A DNA stretch of 64,000 nt from contig CP072660.1 of assembly GCA_029637525.1 (NCBI GenBank), positions 1,699,612-1,763,611 on the forward strand, written 5' to 3'. A program made the translations under genes and the position numbers. This DNA is from Desulfurococcaceae archaeon MEX13E-LK6-19. Lineage in GTDB: Archaea > Thermoproteota > Thermoprotei_A > Sulfolobales > Desulfurococcaceae. The notes beneath the pieces were generated by a model. It searched no databases. It was given only the letters and a program-made list of their open reading frames with translations, and had not been told where the DNA came from. Below, in pieces: positions 27,148 to 35,729 of the stretch (its first letter is position 1; each line of letters starts with the position of its first letter).

Positions 27148-27423
27148 TCACCCCTGTTGTTTCTTCAAGAAGTACTTTAATGGAATAGGGTTTAGTGGGG
27201 GACGATTACCGGGAATATAGATTTCGTCGAATTTCTTGCCAGTTTTTGACGCGAGTATACGTGCCACAATGGGTATACAGTGAGCACCCTGACAGGGACC
27301 CATACCTATTCGTAAATACCTCTTCAGCGACTCGAGATCAGTGTAGCCTTCTTCGATAGCTTTGTATATATCTTCTAGAGTAACGTCTTCACACCTACAC
27401 ACAATTACTTTCTTGGGATCCAT
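27148..27423 (-). CDS. pdhX: proline dehydrogenase complex delta subunit, BFD-like [2Fe-2S] protein
   Basis: The 91 residues are a BFD-like/Fer2_BFD domain. Cys motifs VIVCRCEDVTLEDIY and GMGPCQGAHCIP carry the four cluster ligands. In the characterised Thermococcales complex this small subunit passes electrons between flavin subunits. It overlaps the preceding gamma-subunit gene by 19 bases and is followed by the beta subunit after 6, with the ribosome site for the latter inside its 3' end. The size fits the roughly 8-10 kDa delta subunit. Confidence 0.85.
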   Translation of the reverse strand: MDPKKVIVCRCEDVTLEDIYKAIEEGYTDLESLKRYLRIGMGPCQGAHCIPIVARILASKTGKKFDEIYIPGNRPPLNPIPLKYFLKKQQG

Positions 27424-27893
27424 ATCCCTCTCACCTCAAGCCATTTATCACGTGGGATCTCAACTGTAACAGCCCATGTTTTATCATAAACACGTGCATT
27501 GACTATCTTCCCTTTACCAACAACTCTACCTTCTCTATCAAGAAGATCTACTTCAGCTCCCTTAGTAGGCTCTGGTTTGAATTCATACGGCAGCGTCAAC
27601 AATGCCTTATCTGGTTTAGATAAATCTACAACAAATATGGCTAGCCCAGGGCATTGTGGAACACATGTACCGCAACCAGTGCATTTATCCCACTGTACTC
27701 TCGGTATTTCATAGATCTTATCCATAATTATGGCATTGAACGGACAAGCGTCAACACATATATTACATGGTATTTCCTCAGGGCATTCAATTATCACTAC
27801 AGGGCCTTTCTCAAGTCTCTCTTTCGGTGGTAGAAGACCTTTTTCTTCTAACTCACGAGGAGTAATAACACCTGTTTCCTTGAACCCCATCAT
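27405..27893 (-). CDS. pdhF: proline dehydrogenase complex gamma subunit, 4Fe-4S ferredoxin-like
   Basis: The 162 residues contain two four-Cys motifs: CNICVDACPFNAI (after IECPEEIP) and CTGCGTCVPQCPGLAIF. These would hold two [4Fe-4S] clusters. The C-terminal third (about 100-162) is a small beta domain (DLLDREGRVVGKGKIVNARVYDKTWAVTVEIP) without Cys. The size agrees with the 19 kDa gamma subunit of the L-proline dehydrogenase complex. Its ATG overlaps the alpha-subunit stop by four bases (ATGA), so translation is coupled. Role is electron transfer within the complex. Confidence 0.85.
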   Translation of the reverse strand: MMGFKETGVITPRELEEKGLLPPKERLEKGPVVIIECPEEIPCNICVDACPFNAIIMDKIYEIPRVQWDKCTGCGTCVPQCPGLAIFVVDLSKPDKALLTLPYEFKPEPTKGAEVDLLDREGRVVGKGKIVNARVYDKTWAVTVEIPRDKWLEVRGIWIPRK

Positions 27894-29365
27894 AACCCCC
27901 TCCTGATCTTCTCCATTTCTTCTTCAGAAACAGTTGCCTTCAACTTACCTATACGAGAACGCTCTACCACAGGAGACATCCTGTACTCGTTCCAGAGATA
28001 ATCGAGCAGCTTTTCTCTTCTCTCGTAAGCCTCTTTTTTATCGACACCAAGTTTTATTGCCGCCGATAACCCGGCAATCTCGCCCTCTATGAACGCTGTA
28101 GTAGCCTCTTCTATACCAGCTGCATCGCCAGCAATGTACAGTCCTTCAACACTTGTTTCAAGGTATCTTGTTCTTATAGGTGTTAATCCTCCTAACTCTG
28201 GAATCCACTTCATAACAGCCCCAGCTTGACTGAAGAACCTCGTATCAGGGGTTAACCCAACTGACAACAATACTAGATCTACATCGAACTCTTTTTCTGT
28301 GCCAGGGACTGGTCTAAAGTTTTCGTCAACCATTTGTAGAACAGCTTTCTCTACATGAGTCTCGCCAATAGCTTTAGTTATAGTGTGTCTGGTAAGTATC
28401 TTTACTCCATACCTTCTTATCTTGGCTGCATGAACAAACCAACCACCGATCTTCGGCAAGATCTCAGCTATGGCTTGTACTTTTGCCCCTGCCTGCATAA
28501 GCTGGTAGGCAATAATGAGCCCAACATTACCCGATCCTATGATCAAAGCTTTCTCTCCAGGCAGTACACCATACTCGTTCATGAGAGTTTGCGCTCCACC
28601 AGCACCCATAACACCTGGCAGGTCATTATTTTCAAACGTCAATCCCTTTTCTGAAGCACCCGTAGCTGCCACTATGGCCTTTGGTTTTACGAGGAGATTC
28701 ACGGGTTTTGGTCCACGTACAGCTACTCCAACAATTCCTCCTTTGAAGTAACCATAGGCTAGTGCTTGTGTATAGACCTTAATGTTGTTTTGTTTCCTTA
28801 TTTTTTCTTCAAGCATTTCAGCTATTTTGAAGCCACGCATACCACCATTAAATTGTCTTGCCCCGAAAAATCTATGTGTTTGTTTTACGAGCTGTCCGCC
28901 TAACTTATAGTGGTCATTAACGATAACTACATTGAGACCAAGTTTTGATGCAGTCAAAGCTGCTTGGAGACCAGCTGGACCACCACCGATGACAAGCAAG
29001 TCTGTCTCTACTTCAACCGTATCAAGTTCTTCAATTTGTTTAACATTCGGCGTCTCGGGTAGACCTTTTTGTCTGTAGACTCTTATTCCCTCTCTGACAG
29101 GCTCTATGCAAATACGTTTATTCGGTATCCCATCAACGGTTGCTAGACAACTGCTGCATTTGCCGATCATACAGAAGGCTCCTCGTGGACGAGATAGCTT
29201 GGGGCTCCATGAGAAAATCCTTATGCCCACAGCATAAAGTGCTGCAAGAATGCTTTCTCCTTCATAGGCCTCTATGACTTTGTCTTCGAAGTAAAATGTT
29301 ATTTTACGTCCACGTCTAAAATCGATAATTGGGTGATCATATATTCTATAATCACGGGTGCTCAA
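27890..29365 (-). CDS. pdhA: proline dehydrogenase complex alpha subunit (2Fe-2S plus FAD/NAD fold)
   Basis: The 491-residue first subunit of the operon. An N-terminal Fer2_4-like [2Fe-2S] domain (about 15-105) has CMIGKCSSC and ICIEPV. The following pyridine-nucleotide-disulfide-reductase-like fold has two dinucleotide sites: LLVIGGGPAGLQAALTASKLG and ALIIGSGNVGLIIAYQLMQAGA. GLYIAGDAAGIEEATTAFIEGEIAG near residue 425 is the conserved FAD-closing motif. In relatives this subunit receives electrons from the catalytic beta subunit and passes them to an acceptor. A GAGGTATTC ribosome site precedes the start at 29365. Confidence 0.86.
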   Translation of the reverse strand: MSTRDYRIYDHPIIDFRRGRKITFYFEDKVIEAYEGESILAALYAVGIRIFSWSPKLSRPRGAFCMIGKCSSCLATVDGIPNKRICIEPVREGIRVYRQKGLPETPNVKQIEELDTVEVETDLLVIGGGPAGLQAALTASKLGLNVVIVNDHYKLGGQLVKQTHRFFGARQFNGGMRGFKIAEMLEEKIRKQNNIKVYTQALAYGYFKGGIVGVAVRGPKPVNLLVKPKAIVAATGASEKGLTFENNDLPGVMGAGGAQTLMNEYGVLPGEKALIIGSGNVGLIIAYQLMQAGAKVQAIAEILPKIGGWFVHAAKIRRYGVKILTRHTITKAIGETHVEKAVLQMVDENFRPVPGTEKEFDVDLVLLSVGLTPDTRFFSQAGAVMKWIPELGGLTPIRTRYLETSVEGLYIAGDAAGIEEATTAFIEGEIAGLSAAIKLGVDKKEAYERREKLLDYLWNEYRMSPVVERSRIGKLKATVSEEEMEKIRRGL

Positions 29366-29510
29366 GACAATAGAATACCTCCAGAACCATTATTTTATCA
29401 TCTAAGCAAAAATAAGTATCGCTTTCCTAAACTACTATAATCACACTTGTTTTTCTTTAAATAGTTTATAGAACTATTTTATAAAAATAAAAGCCTAGCT
29501 ATATATTCGT

Positions 29511-30392
29511 CTAATGTATTTTCTTCAATCTTATTGGTAATGTAATTGGTTTATACATTATGCCTACATGTGCTTTACCATTATAGAATACTGTTTCTAC
29601 ATTTCGTTCTCTAAGCCGTTTCTCAACTTCTTCGCTACTCAACTTGGTTGGGTCATGTACTTTACTGCCAATAATGAAGTTACAGGCATACCCGAAAACG
29701 GGGACCCATTCTTCGTACTCTACCACTATAGGGAAATTGCTTGCAATGTTGTCTCTAACCCACTTGTAGACATCCCAGTAAAAGAAGGCATTACCCGCCT
29801 GTGTGACCACTATACCATCTTCACTCAAAATTCTATTGATTTCACCAAAGAATTCTTTACTATAAAGTTCTTTTGCTATCTCACTAGAATATGGGTCGGT
29901 AAGATCCATTATAACCACATCAAATGTTTTATCAGGTGTTTTCTTAACATACTCTTTACCATCCATGATCACTATTTTGGCTTTGGGATTACTAAAACTT
30001 CCTTTATGCATATACTCTAGATACTTCTTCGCAAACTCAACAACCTCGCCATCAATATCAACCATGACCGCCTCTTCAACGGTATTATGTTTGAGTACTT
30101 CACGCAGTGTAGCGCCCTCACCACCACCTATAATCAATACTTTTCTTGGATTAGGATGTGTCACTAGAGCTGGGTGTACAAGAACTTCGTGGTAAATATA
30201 TTCATCAGCTTCACTACTTTGCACATAGTTATCTAGTATTAGCGCCCGGCCATAGTCTTCTAAATCAGCTATCACGACATCTTGATACTTCGTCTTTGTT
30301 GTAACAAGTATCTTTTTAACCTTAAGTATTGTTGCAGTACCCTTGGATGTTGGCTCAAATATTATAAGACCAGGTGGTATTTCCCCAACCAT
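29511..30392 (-). CDS. speE: spermidine synthase / polyamine aminopropyltransferase
   Basis: The enzyme moves an aminopropyl group from decarboxylated SAM to a polyamine. The SAM-fold motifs are clear: LIIGGGEGATLRE, MVDIDGEVVEFAKKY, MDGKEYV and the catalytic Asp in VIMDLTDPYSSE. YHEVLVHPAL and the gatekeeping YVQSSEADEYIYHE match the family. I placed the start at ATG 30392 (VGEIPPGLIIFEP), with GAGGCGA 7-13 bases upstream; an in-frame ATG at 30452 would add a hydrophobic 20-residue tail unlike the family. The gene follows the tRNA-synthetase-like gene on the same strand, separated by a structured leader. Long and branched polyamines are typical in hyperthermophiles. Confidence 0.93.
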   Translation of the reverse strand: MVGEIPPGLIIFEPTSKGTATILKVKKILVTTKTKYQDVVIADLEDYGRALILDNYVQSSEADEYIYHEVLVHPALVTHPNPRKVLIIGGGEGATLREVLKHNTVEEAVMVDIDGEVVEFAKKYLEYMHKGSFSNPKAKIVIMDGKEYVKKTPDKTFDVVIMDLTDPYSSEIAKELYSKEFFGEINRILSEDGIVVTQAGNAFFYWDVYKWVRDNIASNFPIVVEYEEWVPVFGYACNFIIGSKVHDPTKLSSEEVEKRLRERNVETVFYNGKAHVGIMYKPITLPIRLKKIH

Positions 30393-30437
30393 TACGCGTC
30401 GCCTCTGCAAGAAAAAGAATATAGTATGAGATAAAAA

Positions 30438-30505
30438 AAGTAGTATACCCACTTCCCTCCTCCAATAACCGGAGAACCCCAGGTAGGAGGGTCCTAGGTT
30501 TTTAT
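30438..30505 (-). promoter_or_regulatory. GC-rich hairpin leader upstream of speE
   Basis: On the minus strand, ACCCTCCTACC and GGAGGAGGG flank an inner CTCC-GGTTATT-GGAG hairpin, giving a nested stem in otherwise A+T-rich DNA. A run of seven T follows about 18 bases later, then the speE start. Either a terminator for the upstream gene or an attenuator/structured leader for speE would fit. Confidence 0.4.
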
Positions 30506-30514
30506 GGCGTGTTT

Positions 30515-31816
30515 TTATGGTGTGGCTGGTAGTCCTGGCACTTTGGGGAATGGTGTTGCTAGCGCTACATGTTTTACTCCGGCAACGTATCTAGTGAATC
30601 TCTCTACACCAAGACCCCAGCCAGCGCTTGGTGGTATTCCTCCTCTCTTGGCTGTTTCTAGGAACCACTTATACTTCTCTAGAGGTTCTCCCATAGCCTT
30701 GATTCTTTCTACTAACTGCTCGTACCTGTATTCTCGTTCGCCACCATCTATTACTTCTCCATATCCTCTTGGCAGTATTAGGTTGAAGTCTCTGTTGTAC
30801 TTAGGATCTTTTGGATCTGGCAGGTAGTAGAATCCACGGCTTACCACAGGGAATCCTGTGATCCATACAGGTGCGTCGTAATAACTTGCTATGGCTGACT
30901 CGGCTTCATGGCTTAATTCTTTACCCCATTCAACACTGTATCCTAGTTTCTTAGCGATCTCAAGTGCTTCGTCATAACTTATTTTCTCAAATGGTGGCTT
31001 TAATGGCTCGAAGCTCTTGTTTAGACTATATACTAGGTCGCTGTGTTCTTCAACAAGCTTCTTTGTCACATACTCTAGGAGACCTTCTGCAAGCTTAATG
31101 ACGTCCTCTACTGTGGCAAGACCCCACTCCATGTCTACCTGTGTGAACTCCACAAGATGTCTTCCTGTTGTAATGTTCTCTGGCGGTTCTTCACGTATGT
31201 TGCGTGCAACGAAGAATATTTTCTCGAATATTGCCGCTGTTGTCTGTTTATACATTATTACACTGCTGGTTAGCTCGTGCTCTACGCCATATAGTGTTGT
31301 CCTGAGCTTCTTTGCACCACGTAGACCTGGGTCGCTTACGGGCGACACCATTGGTGGGAGTATTTCAACGAATCCTTCACGGTACATGTACTCCCTTATA
31401 TACCATAGTATTAGTTGTTGCAGCTTAATTATTGAAGCCCACTTCGGGTTCCTCATATACCAGGGACTGTATGTAGCTAGTTCACGTATGTCCTCAGGTA
31501 GTTCGGTATAGTCTACTGGGGGCTCTTCTTTGGGTACAATTATTTTCTCGTAGCTATCAACGTGTAGTACTCCCTCGCCATAATAGCCTTCTATGATTAC
31601 TAGTGTTTCGCGTGGTAGCTTCAATAATTCTTCGGCTTTGCTACCTGATATCTTGATTTCCTTGAATCCGCTAGGGTCTCTTAATACTAGTGAACTCTTG
31701 CTTGAGTCCTTGGCTGCTATCCATGCGAGAATTCTTGTTCTTGTGGGGTAGAGAAGTTGGGCTAAGAAGTGGGTTCTAAGAGGTTTGGAGCTAGATGTAT
31801 ATGTTAAAGCACACAC
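30515..31816 (-). CDS. class II AsnRS/AspRS-like enzyme (tRNA synthetase or asparagine synthetase-related protein)
   Basis: The 433 residues have a short N-terminal OB-like region (about 25-95: RILAWIAAKDSSKSSLVLRDPSGFKEIKI) and a class II catalytic core. Motif 1 is near FVEILPPMVSP. Motif 2, FVARNIREEPPENITTGRHLVEFTQVDMEW, has a longer loop than typical AspRS. Motif 3, AGWGLGVERFTRYVAG, carries the conserved Arg. The OB region lacks the clear anticodon-binding residues of AspRS/AsnRS. The archaeal asparagine synthetase AS-AR is a paralogue of AsnRS without an anticodon domain, so either function is possible. Start is GTG 31816. An inverted repeat CCCACT-CT-AGTGGG and TTTTTATA lie 30-65 bases upstream, probably the promoter. 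Confidence 0.82.
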   Translation of the reverse strand: MCALTYTSSSKPLRTHFLAQLLYPTRTRILAWIAAKDSSKSSLVLRDPSGFKEIKISGSKAEELLKLPRETLVIIEGYYGEGVLHVDSYEKIIVPKEEPPVDYTELPEDIRELATYSPWYMRNPKWASIIKLQQLILWYIREYMYREGFVEILPPMVSPVSDPGLRGAKKLRTTLYGVEHELTSSVIMYKQTTAAIFEKIFFVARNIREEPPENITTGRHLVEFTQVDMEWGLATVEDVIKLAEGLLEYVTKKLVEEHSDLVYSLNKSFEPLKPPFEKISYDEALEIAKKLGYSVEWGKELSHEAESAIASYYDAPVWITGFPVVSRGFYYLPDPKDPKYNRDFNLILPRGYGEVIDGGEREYRYEQLVERIKAMGEPLEKYKWFLETAKRGGIPPSAGWGLGVERFTRYVAGVKHVALATPFPKVPGLPATP

Positions 31817-31960
31817 CTCGTCACCGGCAAACCTTAACTCAAACTCTGGTATAAAAACTTTTTCCCACTCTAGTGGGATTGAGCAAAGATATTTTACCTA
31901 TACATTCCTACCATTATTTACAGGGGCTCAACACGCCCATAGATATCTGTGGTGTGAGAC

Positions 31961-32119
31961 ATGAGTACTGAGTCTAAACCATCTGAAGAAAGCATCCAGC
32001 CTGAAAACACAATGATTACAGACTTGGAGAAGAAGATTACAGAGCTCGAGAAACGTGTTGAGAGATTGGAAAAGATTATCGACGAGATCTATGTTTTGCT
32101 GAGGACACTCGTCTTATAG
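31961..32119 (+). CDS. 52-residue coiled-coil protein
   Basis: A short ORF, ATG 31961 to TAG 32119. The N-terminal 20 residues are polar (STESKPSEESIQPENT). The rest, MITDLEKKITELEKR and VERLEKIIDEIYVLLRTLVL, has a strict heptad pattern of Leu/Ile at a and d positions, so it should form a dimeric or trimeric coiled coil. A GGTGTGA ribosome site lies 4-10 bases upstream of the ATG. It is transcribed divergently from the tRNA-synthetase-like gene. I do not recognise it. The strong heptads and ribosome site make a real gene likely despite its size. Confidence 0.68.
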   Translation: MSTESKPSEESIQPENTMITDLEKKITELEKRVERLEKIIDEIYVLLRTLVL

Positions 32120-32272
32120 TCATGATAAAGACTATAACCTCGATAATAAACCCGGCTACAAGGAGTATCAATGCCAGCTCAATGAGTCTTAGCAAGTTTG
32201 TTATCCACCACAGACTATAGCTGTTGTCAGATAATATTTTATTAGGCTATAACTAATTTACTATCTCTCTAG

Positions 32273-33475
32273 TTGAAACTAACCATTATAGTGGATGGTG
32301 GGAGAAGAAGAGAGTTGGCTTATCTCCATGACCTAGTATTACTGCTCATACTTGCTAAGACATTTGGTATTCCATTAAAGAAAATAGGGATCCATCCTGT
32401 TGTAGGGCATGTGGTAGCTGGAATTATCCTTGGACCATACATATTGGGTATAGTTGCGCCGAGTAAAGAACTTGAAACCATAGCTGGTGTAGCACTACTT
32501 CTTCTTTTATTCTACACAGGATTGACAACTGATTTCCGCGAATTAAGGAGACAAGGTTTACACATTATTGTTATGGGCTGTGCCGGCGTTGCTGTAACTT
32601 TTGGTCTAGTCTATGGTTTACTATATCTTATTGGCATGAGAGGCCTTCAGTTATTCTTCATAGCAATAGCATTATCGAACACTGCCACAGAAACCGTGGC
32701 AGCAATAATAGCTCGTGTGGGAGGACGTGAACTCCGTGCACTCGTTGTTGGAGCAAGTTTTGTGGACGATATAATAGCAGTGTTCATAATAAGTATAACA
32801 GCAAGCATAAAGCTTGGCGTAGAGACAAATCTCGTCTACTTATCAATAGCAACAACAATATACATGATTGGTGCACTAGCTCTAAGCCAGCTTCTAGTCA
32901 AGAAGGCGAGTTTCTTCTACAAACAACTCTCAAGAGACTACTTGATATTCGCCAGTACGTCATTAATACTAGCATTCGCACTGGCGCTTTTAGCAGAAGA
33001 AATAGGTCTTAGCACACTCATAGGAGCATATCTAGCTGGATTAATTATAGGACGTGGAAGAGAATTCCATGACCCACTCATAAGAACAAGAGTCATACTA
33101 ACAGAATTCATAGACGACTTAAGTATAGTCCTTGAAGTATTGTTCGTCCCAATGTTCTTTACATTTGTAGGACTACTTTTGAACCCACAGGCAGTATCAA
33201 TCCAGATATACATAGTAGGATTATTAGCTGCTGTATTAGGTAAGATACTAAGCTGTACACCAATAGCATACCATAGCCTCAAAGACCTGAGAAGAGGATT
33301 AGCAGCCGGAGTAGCAATGGTTGGTAGAGGTGCTCTCGAAACCGCTTTACTAAAACTAGGTTTGGATGCCGGTATTCTAGACATAAGCACCTATAGTACA
33401 GTAATAGTGATAGCCATATCAACTACAATAATAGCACCACTCCTGTACAGCATAGTATATCCTTCAAGAAGATAA
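32273..33475 (+). CDS. CPA2-family monovalent cation/proton antiporter
   Basis: The 400-residue membrane protein has about 11-12 transmembrane helices and belongs to the NapA/KefB (CPA2) group. HPVVGHVVAGIILGPYILG is the first long family motif. The ion-binding pair is readable as two adjacent acids in VVGASFVDDIIAVFII (near residue 163), the electrogenic DD pattern. GLSTLIGAYLAGLIIGR and MVGRGALETALLKLGLDAG are later CPA2 motifs. There is no RCK/TrkA regulatory domain at the C-terminus. The start is TTG 32273; other starts within the first 20 codons are possible. Role: sodium/proton exchange for pH or salt balance. Confidence 0.92.
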   Translation: MKLTIIVDGGRRRELAYLHDLVLLLILAKTFGIPLKKIGIHPVVGHVVAGIILGPYILGIVAPSKELETIAGVALLLLLFYTGLTTDFRELRRQGLHIIVMGCAGVAVTFGLVYGLLYLIGMRGLQLFFIAIALSNTATETVAAIIARVGGRELRALVVGASFVDDIIAVFIISITASIKLGVETNLVYLSIATTIYMIGALALSQLLVKKASFFYKQLSRDYLIFASTSLILAFALALLAEEIGLSTLIGAYLAGLIIGRGREFHDPLIRTRVILTEFIDDLSIVLEVLFVPMFFTFVGLLLNPQAVSIQIYIVGLLAAVLGKILSCTPIAYHSLKDLRRGLAAGVAMVGRGALETALLKLGLDAGILDISTYSTVIVIAISTTIIAPLLYSIVYPSRR

Positions 33476-33508
33476 CACCTTTATAAAAACTGTAAAGTAA
33501 CTACGATA

Positions 33509-34483
33509 CTACTTCTTCCAAACACCTTTGTAGTACACTTGTGTTCGCCAAGGAATCTTAGCGACAAGACCTTTTCTTTCAAGAGAATTAAGGAATCCCG
33601 CAACAGCACCGACTGATAACTTGTACGACATCATTATCTCCTTCATTGTCAAGGGTTTTCTAAGTAGATGATTATAGAGCATAACTTCATCAAAGTCTAT
33701 ACTACCACCATAGGGTTTCATGATATTATGTTCTAAGTGAACTTTGAATCCCTTGTCCTCCAAGAAGTCTCTAGCCATCTCATACTTCTTTTTGGAAACA
33801 GGTTTTACACTAGCTACCCGTGGTAGCCTATGTACTGTCCTGATAACCACATTTTCTGCTTTAACCATACTGAGGAAAGCCGATATTTGGTCCAATGAAC
33901 CCATGTTTGCATTAGAAAACCCTTCATATTCTAATAACGTAACTTCATAGAATATCCTGTCTGAACCCATTATCCCACGAATATTTTTCAATGTTTCAAT
34001 AAGATTCTTCATTTTTGCTTCTGGATGCGGATTGTTGATTAGAGAATAGTCCTCGCCAAGTCCATCAATTTTAATATAGATCCTGTCAATACTTTTTAGT
34101 GCCTGCACAGCCCATTGTTTTGAGAGCAAGTGTCCTGTCGACACTACATGTAATTCAACATCCAGCCCCAGCTCTCTAACAATATCCCTGGTTTTCTCAA
34201 CAATAAGTGGAAACCATGGATTTAACCATGGATCGCCTGTCCCATAGAATAGTATTGTATTAAAATCCTTGTTTACACGATTAAGAAGCCATTTTAGGTC
34301 GGCTATTATATTATCTGGCGGTACAAGTGAAACCGGTTGTATAGCCTTAGTATTTGTTGGCCCAATACTACAGTAAATACAATCGTAAACGCATTTCTTT
34401 GGGAAACCTATCGTATCTACAATGACAGTATAGGAGCCGACAAGTCTATTCCAGTGAGGACCATAGACATATCTGATCATCAT
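33509..34483 (-). CDS. radical SAM protein with C-terminal winged helix
   Basis: The 324 residues begin with YVYGPHWNRLVGSYTVIVDT, then the SAM-cluster motif CVYDCIYC (about 31-38) and GTGDPWLN in place of the usual GGEP. From about residue 255 a winged-helix module follows (LLRKPLTMKEIMMSYKLSVGAVAGFLNSLERKGLVAKIPWRTQVYYKG). The family is widespread in archaea as a radical SAM protein of unknown substrate. Its start overlaps the stop of the upstream RNA m5C methyltransferase by four bases (ATGA), so the two are translationally coupled. A role in RNA modification is therefore a reasonable guess, not shown by the sequence. Confidence 0.87.
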   Translation of the reverse strand: MMIRYVYGPHWNRLVGSYTVIVDTIGFPKKCVYDCIYCSIGPTNTKAIQPVSLVPPDNIIADLKWLLNRVNKDFNTILFYGTGDPWLNPWFPLIVEKTRDIVRELGLDVELHVVSTGHLLSKQWAVQALKSIDRIYIKIDGLGEDYSLINNPHPEAKMKNLIETLKNIRGIMGSDRIFYEVTLLEYEGFSNANMGSLDQISAFLSMVKAENVVIRTVHRLPRVASVKPVSKKKYEMARDFLEDKGFKVHLEHNIMKPYGGSIDFDEVMLYNHLLRKPLTMKEIMMSYKLSVGAVAGFLNSLERKGLVAKIPWRTQVYYKGVWKK

Positions 34484-35718
34484 TTCTTTACCCTCCCTAG
34501 TACAGCTATGTAGAAGCCTTGACTAGCCATTAAATGGGGTATTGTCCTATAGGTCTTCTTTGATACACTGAACCCACTATATCCTCTAGGCAAATCTAAA
34601 CCTATATCAATAGGTTCGGCTAATCCCTGTGCCACTATATCCTCGACAACACCTTCTCCTTCAAGGGGATGTATGCTACATACACTATAAACTACATACT
34701 TGCTCGCCTTGAGTGTATTCATAAGTATTCTCTTCTGTAGACTAGTGTAATAGTCCAGTTTACTCTTCTTCCATATACTGATCTTTATGGCTGGATCACT
34801 CGGTATGGCTCCGGAACCACTACATGGTGCGTCGACAAGAGCTCTATTAAATAATTGTCCATACTTGAGTATACTACTATCGCCATTAATGACCAGCAAC
34901 TTGTATAGAGCAAGACCCTGGATACTGGAGAGCTTCTTTAACACATTTACTCTCTTCCACGAGACATCAACCGCTATAGCTCTATTGAACCCTGCAAGCA
35001 TATTAAGTAAACCTAACTTGATCCCAGGAGCACTGCATGCATCAAGAACTTCTTTGTTCTCACTAATTCTCTTAATAGCTTCTACAACCCAAGCACTAGC
35101 TATGTCCTGCGGTATAAGAAGCCCCTCCTTAACACATTTGATCCCACTTACTCTAATCCATTTGGGCTTGGTTATTCTAACCATATACCTTAGCTTATCA
35201 TCAACAACAAAATCGAGCCCCTCACTACGTAGACAAGAAAGCGCATCACTAACACTAGTCTTCAACATGTTTACACGAAGCCATACCCGCCGCTCGTTAA
35301 GACTGCTAAGCATTTTCTCTAAGTCACGTGGCTCCATGTATTTCAACAGATCTCTAACAAGATATTCTGGATAAGAATACTTTATACTGATCTTTTTCAC
35401 TAAACCAAGCTTCTTTGATTCACGCTCTACAATGTCTTGCAGTCTCCTCACGCTGAACCCTATGTCCCTGAAGAATAGTGCTATAGCTGCCGGTGTAACA
35501 CCATAGCCTCTTACTCCAGCAAGCCATCTAAGAGTATAGTAGTATAGCGTAGCATAGTAGCCTATTTTGTAGTAGGTTGATAAAAGCCATTTCGAGACAC
35601 CATAACGTGAAACAATTGTCTTAAAAGCTTTATCGTAGCTAACATGTGTTCTAAGTATATGCTCTATGAGCTTGGCGATGAAGAAAGTTGTTTGGGTAGG
35701 CGGTGGGGTTGTCTCCAA
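34480..35718 (-). CDS. NSUN/RsmB-type RNA 5-methylcytosine methyltransferase
   Basis: The 412 residues have an N-terminal NusB-like helical domain (about 10-130) followed by a Rossmann methyltransferase. VLDACSAPGIKLG is the SAM-binding motif I. DAPCSGSGA (near 296) is motif IV with one catalytic Cys, and YSVCSIHPLEGE (near 341) is motif VI with the nucleophilic Cys. RVNMLKTSVSDAL is the RNA-binding N-terminal motif of the family. Targets may be rRNA or tRNA; the NusB-like domain favours an RsmB-like rRNA enzyme. It is 11 bases from the PIN-like RNA-ligase partner gene upstream and coupled to the radical SAM gene downstream. Confidence 0.92.
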   Translation of the reverse strand: METTPPPTQTTFFIAKLIEHILRTHVSYDKAFKTIVSRYGVSKWLLSTYYKIGYYATLYYYTLRWLAGVRGYGVTPAAIALFFRDIGFSVRRLQDIVERESKKLGLVKKISIKYSYPEYLVRDLLKYMEPRDLEKMLSSLNERRVWLRVNMLKTSVSDALSCLRSEGLDFVVDDKLRYMVRITKPKWIRVSGIKCVKEGLLIPQDIASAWVVEAIKRISENKEVLDACSAPGIKLGLLNMLAGFNRAIAVDVSWKRVNVLKKLSSIQGLALYKLLVINGDSSILKYGQLFNRALVDAPCSGSGAIPSDPAIKISIWKKSKLDYYTSLQKRILMNTLKASKYVVYSVCSIHPLEGEGVVEDIVAQGLAEPIDIGLDLPRGYSGFSVSKKTYRTIPHLMASQGFYIAVLGRVKK

Positions 35719-35729
35719 AACTCATCACA

